A DNA stretch of 64,000 bases, taken from assembly GCA_008638375.1 (NCBI GenBank), contig CM018041.1, positions 5,695,501 to 5,759,500 on the forward strand, given 5' to 3'. The notes under the pieces are model-generated. The model ran no database searches. It saw only the letters and a program-made list of their open reading frames with translations, and was not told the DNA's origin. Position 1 is the stretch's first letter; each line of letters opens with the position of its first letter. This stretch comes from Nyssa sinensis (lineage: Eukaryota > Streptophyta > Magnoliopsida > Cornales > Nyssaceae). Positions 46,251 through 57,180 of this stretch are shown here, piece after piece. The position numbers and the translations under genes are program-made.

Positions 46251-46969
46251 CATGTGATCAAGCACTTAACTATCTTACTAACTCAACACATCCCATTCAT
46301 ACAATAAAATAAGATTTTATCTTGCTATTGGCATGAATTAAACCCTTGACCTTCCCTCCGAAAAAGCAAGGAAATATCACTGCGGCTGCAAGGCTTCAAT
46401 TTTTGACCAGATATCTATTCACCAAAAAATTAATATAAAACTCAAATGGGACCCGCAAAATCTTCCAAAACTTCCAAAGCTTCTAATTTCCAACTCTCAC
46501 AACTGTACCTCACTTCATTTTTTTTTTTTCACTTTCCCTCCTCCATTCTGAGCTGACGAGACATAACACATCTTTTTCCATGCCTTTCTCTTTTTCCATA
46601 CTTCTGTTTTTTCCTTTGATCTCCAAAGTCCAAATAGAAGGAAAGCAAGCAGCCTTCCGCTTGGTGAATCCTCCAACTCGTAAGCCCGTCTTTTCTTTGA
46701 TTTCTAGACTTTCACTCTATCATATATAGTAGGGATGATAATAAGACGGATTGTAAAGTTTTTACTGTCTTAATAATTAGGAATGACAATATAATAAGAA
46801 CCTCTTCAACAACCGCACCTTGCAACAAAAAAGAGAGAGGATATTCCCAAACCCGTTTTGATAGAATGGTGTCGGTCTCGTCTTTATAAAAAAATATTCT
46901 TGTTGCGATTTTGTAAAAATTTATGAAAAAATGCTGTGCACCCCCGACACCGCATTTTTAAATTGCTGT
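46251..46969. other. Intergenic DNA
   Basis: No gene. 46470-46560 is an inverted copy of about 37440-37560 (TACCTCACTTCATT, CTTTCCCTCCT). 46730-46970 belongs to a repeat beginning AGGGATGA.AATA that recurs near 48366 and 49411. Confidence 0.5.
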
Positions 46970-47409
46970 ATTCGTTTTTATTTCTTCCAATTATGTGACT
47001 TACAAATTTTCTATCAAAATACATAATATCAAAAATTTAAATTTCTGTCCCTCAATTTTTTTCCTTCCAAAATTGCATACGCACATAAAAAGAAATATAA
47101 ATATGAAAATAACTACTCTATCCATTAGAAAGTAACCATTATATCAAAATAAATCTTACTAAACGTTACAGAGAGTTTTTAGTTTGATTAGAAAGTAACC
47201 GTTATATTAAAATAAATCATACTAGCAATTACATAGAAATCAATTTGACTAGCCGTTAGATAGAGATTAACCGTACTAACTGCTAGAAAGGTCATTATTA
47301 CTTTTGAAATATTGTGAAGTTATTGATTCTTTCTAAAGAGCCATTGTGCATATATATATAGGAACATTAAAGTGATCCATTGCCATATCTTCCCTAAAAT
47401 ACAATTTTC

Positions 47410-47501
47410 TACAATTTGACAGTGTTCAAGGAACTTCATCATTTTGAGTTGATATTAATGTTATATATTGATGAAATTCTATGAACAATGATCAGTCTGT
47501 A
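47410..47501 (+). ncRNA. Fold-back hairpin 5b (diverged)
   Basis: 92 nt. Relative to the other b copies it has a C:G to A:T change at both partners of one stem pair, plus one new G:T wobble and one mismatch. The rest of the stem holds. Confidence 0.45.
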
Positions 47502-47627
47502 GGAAATTTATGTGATGTGCATAAAAGAAATATTGTTTTGGAAGTGTGCTTTGAATGAATCCATATGGCAGCACTTAAGCTTGCTCTTTCTTTCTTTCCT
47601 TCTTTATAAATATGATGGGTTCTTTCT

Positions 47628-47740
47628 TTCTTTCTAATTTGTTGGTTTGATTTTGGTCTATGTTTTCCTGATGAGAATAATTAATATCTTTCGTTAACAT
47701 TTGCTGATTTCTATCATATCTTAATTTCTACATAATCAGG
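47628..47740 (+). repeat. Second oleosin 3'-flank-like fragment
   Basis: TTTCTAATTTGTTGGTTTGATTTTGG and the following AT-rich stretch are related to 38390-38485 and to the oleosin flank at about 18370-18700, again without the Stowaway insert. More diverged than the copy at 38371. Confidence 0.55.
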
Positions 47741-47863
47741 GGTGCTGTTTTGTTCCATCAAACAATACAAGTTTCAAAATATAGAGAGACACATCCATAC
47801 ATATACATAAATGTGGAGAGAATGACTAGATGATCTTCTAAGCCACGGGAGATTCAGGAATAG

Positions 47864-48350
47864 TGTTGAGTGGTTGTCATGAATATACCCGGATCGTTAA
47901 TGACCCGTTTGAGACTCGATATGTACCGAAAACCCAGTTTTGTTCTTGACCTGCCTCTCCATCGGCTCCTGTTAGAATGGAGTCCTGTCCGAACAGATAA
48001 GGCTTTTCCATTGGGACACGTGTAGGGTTTTGCGTGTCGATTTTCTAGTTTCGTGAACTTTTATACAAGGGTGTTCTTGCTTTAGGGTTTCGAGAATATG
48101 ATCGTTGCGATAGTGGGGAGCCAGCTTTGTGAGTCGTGTTATGTGAAGAGGGGGATTTTGGGTTTGTAAGTGCTTCACTTTTGTAATATCTTTTGATTCA
48201 TAATGGATTGATAATTGCTGTTTGTGAACGTAGGTAATTTACCGAATCACATAAGTATTGTATTCTTAGTCTTGTTGCATTTTGTTTGGTTTTTGCACTT
48301 CCTTAGTTGATTTCTTGATTCTATTGTATAACAAATTGGTATAAGAGCTT
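47864..48350 (+). repeat. copia LTR-like sequence with primer-binding-site-like end
   Basis: Starts TGTTGAGTGG, ends ATAACA at 48333, followed by TTGGTATAAGAGCTT (48336-48350), close to the copia site TTGGTATCAGAGCTT. Probably the 5' LTR stub of a decayed element. A diverged duplicate is at 48923-49396. Confidence 0.5.
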
Positions 48351-48549
48351 CCACTGTCATAACAATTAGGGATGACAATAGGATAAAGGACCTCTTCTCC
48401 AAACCCACATTGCAACAGCAAAAAAGTTATTTCAAAACTTGTTTTGATAGAATGGTGTGGGTCTCGTCTTTATGAAAAAATATTATTCTTGTGATTTTGT
48501 AAAATTTTATGAAAAAAATATTGCACACCTCCAACACTCCATCTTTAAA

Positions 48550-48900
48550 TTGTTATCTCGCATCATTTTTTTCCTTCCAATTGTGTGACTTATAAATATT
48601 CTTTCAAAATGCATAATATCTAAACTTAAGCTTCCATCTCTCATTTTTTTTCCTTCCAAAATAGCATACATACATGAAAAGAAATATAAAATATAAATAT
48701 AACTAATATGTCTGTTAGAAAGTAACCATTATATTAAAATATGTGACTTAACATGTGAAGATTCCTATCATATTTTTATTTATACATAATTAGGGGTGCA
48801 ATTTCGTTTCATGAGACAATACAAGTTTTGAAATATATGCACGCACATCCATAAATATACGTACATGTAGAGTAGTACAGTATGCCAAAATGATTTCGAG
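48550..48900 (+). repeat. Hairpin module, copy VI (leader fragment)
   Basis: TAAATATTCTTTCAAAATGC and ATACATACATGAAAAGAAAT are shared with other copies; promoter and hairpins are deleted. It continues into a duplicate of the 47740-47860 sequence. Confidence 0.7.
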
Positions 48901-48922
48901 GCCAAAAGGATTTGATGTTTGG

Positions 48923-49396
48923 TGTTGAGTGGTTGTCATGAATTTACTTGAATCATTAATGACCCCATTTGAGAATTGATACGAATCGAAAGCTTGGTTT
49001 TGTTCTTGACAATCTCAAGTAACTTCTTTGTCTGAACGGAGAGTTGATTACTGTTCGAATGGAGAACGCTTTTCCACTCAGTCGCACGTAGGGTTTTTCG
49101 TGTCGACTTGCCAATTTTGTGAACTTATATATCAATGTGTTATTTTTTTTTGGGTTTCGGGAATATGTTCATTGTAAGAGTGATGAGTCACTTTGTGAGC
49201 CGTGTTTAAGTGTAAAAAGGCTTTTGAATTTGTGAATATTTTGCTCTTGTAATATTTTTTGATTCATAATAAGTTGATAATCACTATTTGTAGACGTTGA
49301 TAATTTGCCGAATCAGGAATTTTGCGTTATTTCTTTTAGTGTGTTTTGTTTGATTTTACACTTCTTTATTTCATTTCTTGCTTCCGTTGCATAACA
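48923..49396 (+). repeat. Second copy of the copia LTR-like sequence
   Basis: Parallel to 47864-48333 through its length (TTTTGTTCTTGAC, TTTTGATTCATAAT, GCATAACAAATTG). The following primer-site region is deleted. It was duplicated together with the module. Confidence 0.5.
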
Positions 49397-49419
49397 AATT
49401 GATCATAACAATTAGGGAT

Positions 49420-50839
49420 GCTAATAGGATGATGACCTCTTCTCTAATCCCAGCTTGTTAAAAAAAAAAGATAATAATTATTCCCAAACCCGCCATTTTG
49501 ATAGAATGGTGAGGGTCTTGTTAGATATGCATTAAATTCTTAAAATGTTAATGCATATTTATTTTATTAAACTAAATATCTATGTTAATAGAGAATTAGA
49601 ACGGTATTCTTCTTTTCATAATTGTATTATTATATTAAGTTTGTTTAAATTTTTAACGTGAAATTAAAAAATATCATTATAAATAGTGACAAATTAGCAC
49701 AAAAAATAACTAATTATTTTATTTTATTATAAATATTGATAATGTATCATAAAAAAATAATTTATTAATTTATTTTATCAGGATGGTGTGAGATGTCTTT
49801 ACCTTAAACATGTCTTAAATTGTAAAGGAATTCAAATAGTTTTTCTAAATCCATCCCATTAAAAACAAGACCTGTCACTACAACATTTCGAGTTTCAGTT
49901 GGACATTTCCATCTCTATTCGAAATATTTATATTTAAAGTAAAATTGAGGGGTCTATTTTTGGAGAAGTTATTGGATTTATTTGATGGGACAATCAATTC
50001 ACATCATAAGAAAGTTATTTATCCACATGCAGGGACGGGCTAGGAAGGGGGAAGATTTTGTTCTTAATATTCAATGATAAATTTTAACATAAAAGAAGTA
50101 ATTATTATTTTTATATTAATTGATAATTTTTTTTTATAAATAATTAAATTCATTGATATGAAAGAACTTGAAAATTGGACAAGAAAATAGAGGTGCTCAC
50201 AAAATTCAAACTATATAAAAGGATTAAAAAATAAATGAAAGTTTCGTTGAATGAGGGCAAAATATGAAAAATTTTAAATTAAGGGAGTCAAAGAATAAAA
50301 TTTAGAAGGGCATGTTGGAATTTTTTTTTTAAAGAAAATCTTTGAATAAAAACAATTAAGGGAGTCAATGGCCCGCTGGCTTCATGTATCTCTCCATGAC
50401 CGCATTGGATAGTGAGGTAGGATGCTAGTTTCATTGAATATTTTTTCTTATTTTTTTTTCACCTGGTAGGATTCACTACCTGTGGAACTCATTCGTAAAA
50501 GAATAAAAATGGAGAGACTGTTAATTGATGAGCAGAAGTAGAGTTTCATTTACATCAATCCCAAGATATATTCACTGTAAATCCATTGTCTTTGTCAGAA
50601 TGTCATGATCGATTTGGTAATTTTCTTAAATTCTTGAATCTTGAGGAGGAGAAATTCTCTTATATATCCTTTGGGACTAATAGTCTTGATTAATCATGAG
50701 TTATTACATGCATAATATGTTAGGCTTTTAAGAGATAAAAAATAAATTTTATATACGTAATAATTTATGATTTGATTGAAATTATAGACCTGGTCAATAT
50801 TTCAGTGGGAAGTGATTTCTGAATTACTTGACAAAAACA
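49420..50839. other. AT-rich intergenic DNA
   Basis: No supported gene. 50680-50800 is related to the terminal part of copies I and VII. Confidence 0.5.
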
Positions 50840-51769
50840 ATTGCTTGTTATGCATACATGCAAATTCAATGAAGATTTTTTCCTTTCCCCCCTCTTTTTA
50901 GAGTACAAAATCCTGTATGATGGTAAGTTAAACTAACTTATTAGAAAGGTTTACTTGGAAAAAGATATATAAGCTGAATATGAATGTCATGCCAAAATCC
51001 AAATGAATGAGAGGAGACAAGATGTTATAGTTGGTACATTTGGAAATGTGTTCAGTTGTTTGCAGTTGTACATTTTGGTCCTTTTGGATTGGACTGAGTT
51101 GTTAGAAAGGTATTCTGGCCTATTTATGATTGTCAAACTAAATTTTTTTTTTCAATGACAGTTATGTTCATCTTTTAAGTTTTAATTGTCAAAACTCAGC
51201 GTAGAGGGGTCTCGACCTTTTAAGCTTTAACTATCAAAGCTCGGTACAGAAGAGACTCGAATTCGAGACGTTTGAATTTTATTATTAACGTTTTTACCGC
51301 TCGGTCACACTCTTGGGTGGTAATAATTTTTTTAACATACTTCAAATGAGATTAAATCAACCGTAGTGTCCACATGAAAATAAGTAATTGAAAAATCTAA
51401 TGGATATGATCAAAGAACAAGTATGAAGTTTCTTTTGAAAAATATCAAAATTCCAGATTTTACTTACCATTTTCAACCCTTATTTTTACTGCATAGCAAG
51501 TGCAGTGTACTTTTTGTTTAGAGAAATTATTCTATGTAATGGACAATGAGTTAATAGTGTCTTAAGAAGGAATAAACTCAAATCAATGTATAATCCCTCA
51601 AATCATATTTCATACCCTTCAAATAAATATTTATTAAGATATAAAATCCAAAAAAGAGTAGTTGAAAAATATTTGAAAAAGATGAGAAAAAAAACTTGCA
51701 TCATGATGAAAATGGTAGTCAAATAAAAAAGAAAAGAAAAAAGAGTTACAGAAGGGACTAGCCATTAGA

Positions 51770-52165
51770 AATAGAAAATATAAATATAAGTAATCTATCT
51801 GTTAGAAAGTAACCGTTATATCAACATAAATCTTACTAAAGGTTACATAGAGATTTTAATTTGACTAGCCGTTAAAAAGTAACCGTTATATTAAAATAAA
51901 TCTTACTAGTCGTTAGACAGATTCGTCAAACAAATCTTACTAAAGGCTACACCGAGATTTTAATTTGACTAGCCGTTAGAAAGTAACCGTTATATTAAAA
52001 TAAATCTTACTAGCTGTTAGATAGATTCGTCCAATTAGCCGTTAGAAAGATCATTATTTCTTTTGGAATTTTGTAAAATTATCGATTTTTACTAATTAGA
52101 ATAATTCAAAAAACTATTATTAATACCATGTATTAAAGAGCCATTGTGCCTATATATATATATAG
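51770..52165 (+). promoter_or_regulatory. Module VII promoter: MSA-like ladder and TATA
   Basis: Exact TAGCCGTTAGA at 51970-51980 and 52036-52046, with at least five near matches between 51770 and 52020 and AACCGTTATAT in between. A TATA tract at about 52151-52165 precedes hairpin 7a by about 50 bp. This is the longest of the ladders. Confidence 0.5.
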
Positions 52166-52217
52166 GAACATTTGAGTGATCCAGCCATTGCCATCTCTTT
52201 CTTACTATACAACTTGC

Positions 52218-52309
52218 TACAATCTGATCGTGTTCATGGCATTTCATAGATGAATAACTCTTATCAACTAATATCTCTATGAAATGCCATGAACAACGAT
52301 CAGTTTGTA
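52218..52309 (+). ncRNA. Fold-back hairpin 7a
   Basis: 92 nt, type a, the best-paired copy: the arms TGATCG-TGTTCATGGCAT and ATGCCATGAACAACGATCA are fully complementary except for the one-base bulge common to all copies. Confidence 0.58.
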
Positions 52310-52413
52310 GGAATTTTATGCAATTTGCATGAGAGAGAATATGTATTTTCAGTGCACCTTTGAAGAAATAGTTTGAAAACACTCGAGTGGGCTATTTTAG
52401 TAATAAAAATTAC

Positions 52414-52505
52414 TACAATCCGATCGTGTTCATGGCACTTCATCATTTTGAGTTGATATCAATGTTATATATTGATGAAATGTCATGAACAACGATCAGT
52501 TTGTA
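52414..52505 (+). ncRNA. Fold-back hairpin 7b
   Basis: 92 nt, type b, starting 196 bp after 7a. Its arms and loop match 1b except for one 3'-arm base (TGTCATG). Confidence 0.55.
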
Positions 52506-52609
52506 GGAAATTTATGTGATGTGCGTTAAAAAAAAAGTGTTTTGGGAGTGTTCTCTGAATTAATCACAAGTGACTACTCAAACTTGCTCTTTCCTTCTTT
52601 CCATCTGTC

Positions 52610-52642
<33 letters not shown>

Positions 52643-52829
52643 AAATTAATTTTCCTCCCAATCCTTGCTCCAGTTAGGCTAATAGAGTCCACCCCACCCC
52701 AACTTCCATATAACTAGAACAAAAAATGATTTGACGATATTGGAGAGTTTGTGTGCGAGGAAAATTAGAGATCAAAACAGCTATGGTTTGGTGGTTCTTC
52801 TTGAAAGAAGTGTTAAGGAGTGGAATAAT

Positions 52830-54690
52830 TAAAATATATGTAGATAAAATATTAAATATAATAGATTTTCTCACATCGGTTTCTCATTTTTAGACACAAG
52901 ATGATGGAATCTATATGTATTTATTATGATAGATTTTATCATCTTATGTCTAAGAGTTAAAAAATTAGGATGAAAAAATCTATAATGTATAATATTATTT
53001 TATATGTAGGAATAATTAGAATATATGCAGGTAAAATATTAAATATAACAGATTTTCTCACATCGATTTCTCGCTTGTAGACACAAGATGATAGGACTCA
53101 TATGTATTTATTAAAGTGGATATCATCACCTTGTCTATAAGAGTGAAAAAATAGGATGAAAAAAATCTATTATGTATAACATTATTTTATATGTAGGAAT
53201 AATTAAAATATATGTAGGGTAAAATGTTAAAAATAATAGATTTTCTTACACCAGTTTCTCACTCTTAGGCACATGATGATCGGATCCACATGCATTTATT
53301 ATAGTGAATTTCATAACTTTGTGTCTAAAAGTGAAAAAATAAGATGGAAAAAACTATATTAATATAACATTATTTTATATGTAGGAATACTTAAAATATA
53401 TATAGGTAAAATGTTTAGCATAACAGATTTCTTATATCAGTTTCTCACTTTTAAACACAAGATGATGGAACTCTAATGCATTTATTATATTTAATCCCAT
53501 CACCTTACGTTTAAGAATGAGAAAATAGGATGAAAAAGTCTATTATCTATAACATTATTTTATATGTAGGAATAATTAAAATATATGTAGGTAAAATTTT
53601 AAGCATAATAGATTTTCTTCACATCAGGTTTTCACTCATAGACATAAGATGACGGACCCACATGCATTAATTGTACTGGATACCATCACTTTGTATTTAG
53701 GAATAAGAAAAAAAGATGAAAAAAATCTAAAAAAAATACTAAAAAGTTCCTAAAATAAAATTTTTAATCAAAAAAGTTTATGATAAATTTTTTGTATTTA
53801 AAATATCCAAAGAATAAAATTCTACTACAAAAAAAGTCAAACTATAAACTTACATCTTAATACCGTTAAAAAATATTAATGATTAGACTAAAATAACATT
53901 TAATATATATTTTAAAAAATATTAAATAGTTGATAAAATAAATTATTCAATCCAGAAAAAAAAAAAAAAAACTTTTTTTATTTATCTTGAAGGCTTAAAA
54001 AATAAATTTCACTTCATAAAATGTTAGGGATTTTTAAGATTGAAAAAATTATTTTATATATTTTTTAGTATTTTTTTCTAAAATATATTTTGAAGACTAT
54101 TTTAGTCTAACCAGTAATATTTTTTAACGGTGTTAAGATGAAAGTTAATAATTTGATTTTTATTTATTAAAAGTTTCTTTTTCAGATCTTTTAGATAGAA
54201 AAAATGTAACATGGACTTTTTGGATTAAATATTTTATTTTAGAGAGTTTTTAGTATTTTTTTTCTCCAAAAATCTATTATGTATAAAATTATTTTATATG
54301 TAAGAATAATTAAAATATATGTAACTAAACTGTTAAACATAATGGATTTTTTCACATCAATTTCTCACTCTTAGACACAAGATGATGAGACTCACATGGA
54401 TTTATTATAGTGAATCCCATCACCTTGTGTTTAGGAGTGAAAAGATAGGATGAAAAAAAAAATCTGTTATGACATTATTTTTTATGTAAAAATAATTAAA
54501 ATATATGTAAGTAAAACGTTAAGCATAACAGATTTTTTCACATCAATTTCTTATTCTTAAACACAAGGTGGTGGGACTCACATACATTTATTATAGTGGA
54601 TCTCATTACCTTGTATTTAGAAGTGAAAAAATAGGATGAAAAAATTTATTATGTATAACATTATTCTATATGAAGGGCCAAAATTATTCA
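52830..54690 (+). repeat. About 187-bp fold-back tandem array, seven units, interrupted by a MITE
   Basis: Units begin near the phrase AGATTTTCTCACATC at about 52862, 53051, 53240, 53423, 53610, 54346 and 54530 (spacing 183-197 bp after removing the insertion). Each unit is itself an inverted repeat: TCTCACTCTTAGACACAAG.TGATG faces CATCACCTTGTGTCTAAGAGTG, with CAGATTTT and AAAATCTATTATG at the rim. A single unit is at about 36405-36545 in module copy I. Confidence 0.88.
53729..54267. mobile_element. hAT-like MITE nested in the fold-back array
   Basis: 539 bp. Inverted ends: left AAAAAAAATACTAAAAAGTTCC, right (minus strand) GGAGAAAAAAAATACTAAAAAC, continuing through TAAAATAAAAT.TTTAATC. Flanked by AAAAATCT at 53721-53728 and 54268-54275 (perfect 8 bp). 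It splits array unit five from unit six. Confidence 0.8.
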
Positions 54691-55290
54691 TACTCATTTA
54701 TAGAAAAATTTCTTTATGGGTTCGGTACATCACTATTTTAATACGCCTTTCCAATAATATCATACCATGTATTCTATGACTCAAAATTTTCAATGAATTA
54801 TGACACACATAATTAAGTTTTATTAGAATGACACACTGCCATATAGTGCTCGAGTCCAATGACTTTCTCCACACTCATACACTTAAAGTCCAAATAAATG
54901 TTTTTTGTAACAACTAAAATTACATCTTTTTGGAGGGTAGGTGTACAAATGGGAGCCCCAATACATGTATTTTTCCAAACACATAAAAAGAGATTAGAGA
55001 CATAAACCTAGATTATCTCCATAGTATGGCATGATGGTAACACTGTGACGGCATGATGGTGGAGACCAGGGATGAGGAAGAAATTATTGTATGATTCACG
55101 ATCATTTGTTTTGACTAATCACGAGCTAATATGTGTATGATATGTTAAATTTTTAGATTATAAGAAATAACTTTTATATAGCAGGCAATTCATGATTTAT
55201 TAGGATCATAACCTAGTGAATGATATCCGATCATACAATAACTTATTGGAGATGAGGTGCCTAGAGTTGAGGATGAGTTTCACCAGCTGT

Positions 55291-56110
55291 AATGAAAGAG
55301 AAATAGGAAAATAGGATTAATGTGATATTGGTAGAATGAAACCTTATTTTATGTTATTTAAGAGACTGTTTGGAACTATTCTTATTAAGTTATTTGATTT
55401 TCAGAGAAATAATTTTTTTTGGTTCTGATTTTGTTTAAGTTCGAAGTAGTTTTTAGGTACAAATATGAACTAATATACCGCTAAAATAAGCTTACTAAAT
55501 AGGATCTGGCTGTTTCCAAACAGACCTAAGAAAATAGTTTAAAGGCTGATTTTACAAGTCAAATGTTTAATTGGAGTGGGAGTGCCACAGCTTCATCATG
55601 GCATGAAAACAGAGTGCTCAGCACTAAGAAAACAGGGCCATATAGATTACTGGGCTCTACTATTATAATCTCAAGTGCACAATTTTGTTCTTCTGGACAC
55701 TTATATGAAGTAATTCTTGTATGGATTGAATTTATGAATTATTGTATTTTGTGATTCAAATCAATCATAATTTGTTAACCGAACAATAGACTTTTTTGTT
55801 CTCTGAAAGTCAAACAGCTCATCTACACGATAAACTGTGATTTTCCTGGTTCAGGGATGAGGTTCACCCAAAAATTTCTAGTATCGAGTATATGTTTTGC
55901 ATCCTCTGCAGCTGCTTTGCAAAAATTTCGATAAAATTACTGAGCACACTTTACTGAAAAAATTTCAACTCACATGGCATTTTCAGAACAACAAAAAAAT
56001 CAAAGCGAAAACTACTTCACTACTGCACTACTGCACTACTGCACTGCACATGGCAGTGAACAGAACTTTTCATCTATCTTCTAGCAGGAGAGGCGGTGGT
56101 CATTGATTTC
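55291..56110. other. Intergenic DNA downstream of the first sulfotransferase
   Basis: No supported gene. The 63-codon open stretch at 55563-55754 has no recognised family. CACTACTGCACTACTGCACT triplication near 56020-56045. Confidence 0.55.
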
Positions 56111-56116
56111 AAAGCT

Positions 56117-57097
56117 CTAAACTTCATACATGAAATCAAGTCCTGAGCTCCCTAGCTTCATGCGGGTAATTTCATCGAGCCGTTCCTCCATTTCAGGGGT
56201 TAAATAGTTCTTTGAATCTCCAACTATCCCAAGCCTGAAATAAGAACTGTTTGGCACTCCTGTTAAAGAACTCAAACCATTCTTGTTGACTTCCAAGTTC
56301 TTTAGCCTCTCCAAGCTACACCTCCACAGCACCTCATCAACTTCCTCTTCAGAGCGAAATGGTCTCCCAAGAAATGAAGCCAGTCTTTTCACCTGCCCTT
56401 TTGGATCCCTTTTGAGATCTTCAAATTTCAAGAACAGGATCTTGTGAGGCCTCTTTAAGCTTTCCATCCAATACTGTAAAACATGATCGAAGAATGGGCC
56501 GTATTGGTGAACCCCATTGCAGAAGCAATCAAGTGCCTCTTCCAAGGGAAATGGGTCTTGATTGTGTCTGAAAATGGCGTTGAAAAAGTGCCATAATGAC
56601 ACAAATGTGTCTTTTGGGTTTCGGGCTATGTAAACAATCTTGCAATTTGAATTCTTGATTGAATCCGGCAAGACATTGTAAGGCAAGTGACTGTGGAAAA
56701 GCCTAGGAGGAGGCATAGTATAGAGATCAGAATGTGGTTTTGTGGCATAAACCATAGCTTCAATAGTTTGTACATGGACTTGAGGATTGTCTTTGACGAG
56801 AATGTCCACTTCCTCTTCTTCAACACCATCACTGCAATGGGTTTTCAAGATGCATAAACAAAGAGCCTTCAGCCATGTCGTACCTGTTTTCATGGTGGAG
56901 GCCAAGACAACATCATCGTCGTGCGCTTCAAAGCAGGATTGAAAGGTTATGGCAGATTTCACAAGACCAGGCTCGAACCAGAAGCCTTCCCACTGGCAGA
57001 TGTCCATGGCATCCCAAAATCGGACTCTGGGCAGTTCATTGAGTAAAGCCTCTGCTGAATTGCCGTTGTTGGGGATCGGTGACACCTTATCGGCCAT
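56117..57097 (-). CDS. Cytosolic sulfotransferase (SOT), copy 1
   Basis: A 326-residue intronless soluble sulfotransferase, which moves a sulfonate from PAPS to hydroxyl groups of small molecules (flavonoids, hormones, glucosinolate precursors in known members). Numbered from the ATG at 57097: the 5'-phosphosulfate loop MKTGTTWLK (69-77), catalytic His in FHSHLPY (H137), 3'-phosphate contacts R159 in YIARNPKD and S167, and the C-terminal PAPS region FRLGIVGDSK (287-296). The last departs from the usual FRKG..GDWK: Leu replaces Lys and Ser replaces Trp. I chose the ATG in CCATGGCC; the longer frame would start at a TTG. A TATA-like AATATAA lies about 85 bp upstream (57181-57187). It forms a tandem pair with the gene at 60547. 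Substrate cannot be told from sequence. Confidence 0.95.
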   Translation of the reverse strand: MADKVSPIPNNGNSAEALLNELPRVRFWDAMDICQWEGFWFEPGLVKSAITFQSCFEAHDDDVVLASTMKTGTTWLKALCLCILKTHCSDGVEEEEVDILVKDNPQVHVQTIEAMVYATKPHSDLYTMPPPRLFHSHLPYNVLPDSIKNSNCKIVYIARNPKDTFVSLWHFFNAIFRHNQDPFPLEEALDCFCNGVHQYGPFFDHVLQYWMESLKRPHKILFLKFEDLKRDPKGQVKRLASFLGRPFRSEEEVDEVLWRCSLERLKNLEVNKNGLSSLTGVPNSSYFRLGIVGDSKNYLTPEMEERLDEITRMKLGSSGLDFMYEV

Positions 57098-57180
57098 GGA
57101 AGGGGACAAACCAGACAAGTACGTAAAAGCTTTAAAACCTTAAAAAATGATTGAGAACTCGATGGCACAGGGACATGAAC

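Larger units (their letters stand above)
46970..47800 (+). repeat. Hairpin module, copy V (partial)
   Basis: Leader, exact TAGCCGTTAGA at 47250-47260, TATA (47350-47361), one type-b hairpin placed directly after the TATA (type a deleted), then an oleosin-3'-flank-like end (47628-47740). Confidence 0.82.
50840..55290 (+). repeat. Hairpin module, copy VII (full, with amplified tail)
   Basis: Upstream part matching 40920-41220, leader (without the TTACCCAAGG end), long TAGCCGTTA ladder, TATA, hairpins 7a and 7b, CA microsatellite (about 52619-52641), a seven-fold fold-back repeat array, and a terminal part (54840-55290) matching 36560-37010. Confidence 0.88.

Noticed and set aside
52830..54690. 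Multiple MIRNA hairpins in the 187-bp array
   Set aside because: Stems are long palindromes with rims like MITE ends, units are tandem, and no TATA box precedes each; better described as a fold-back repeat array.
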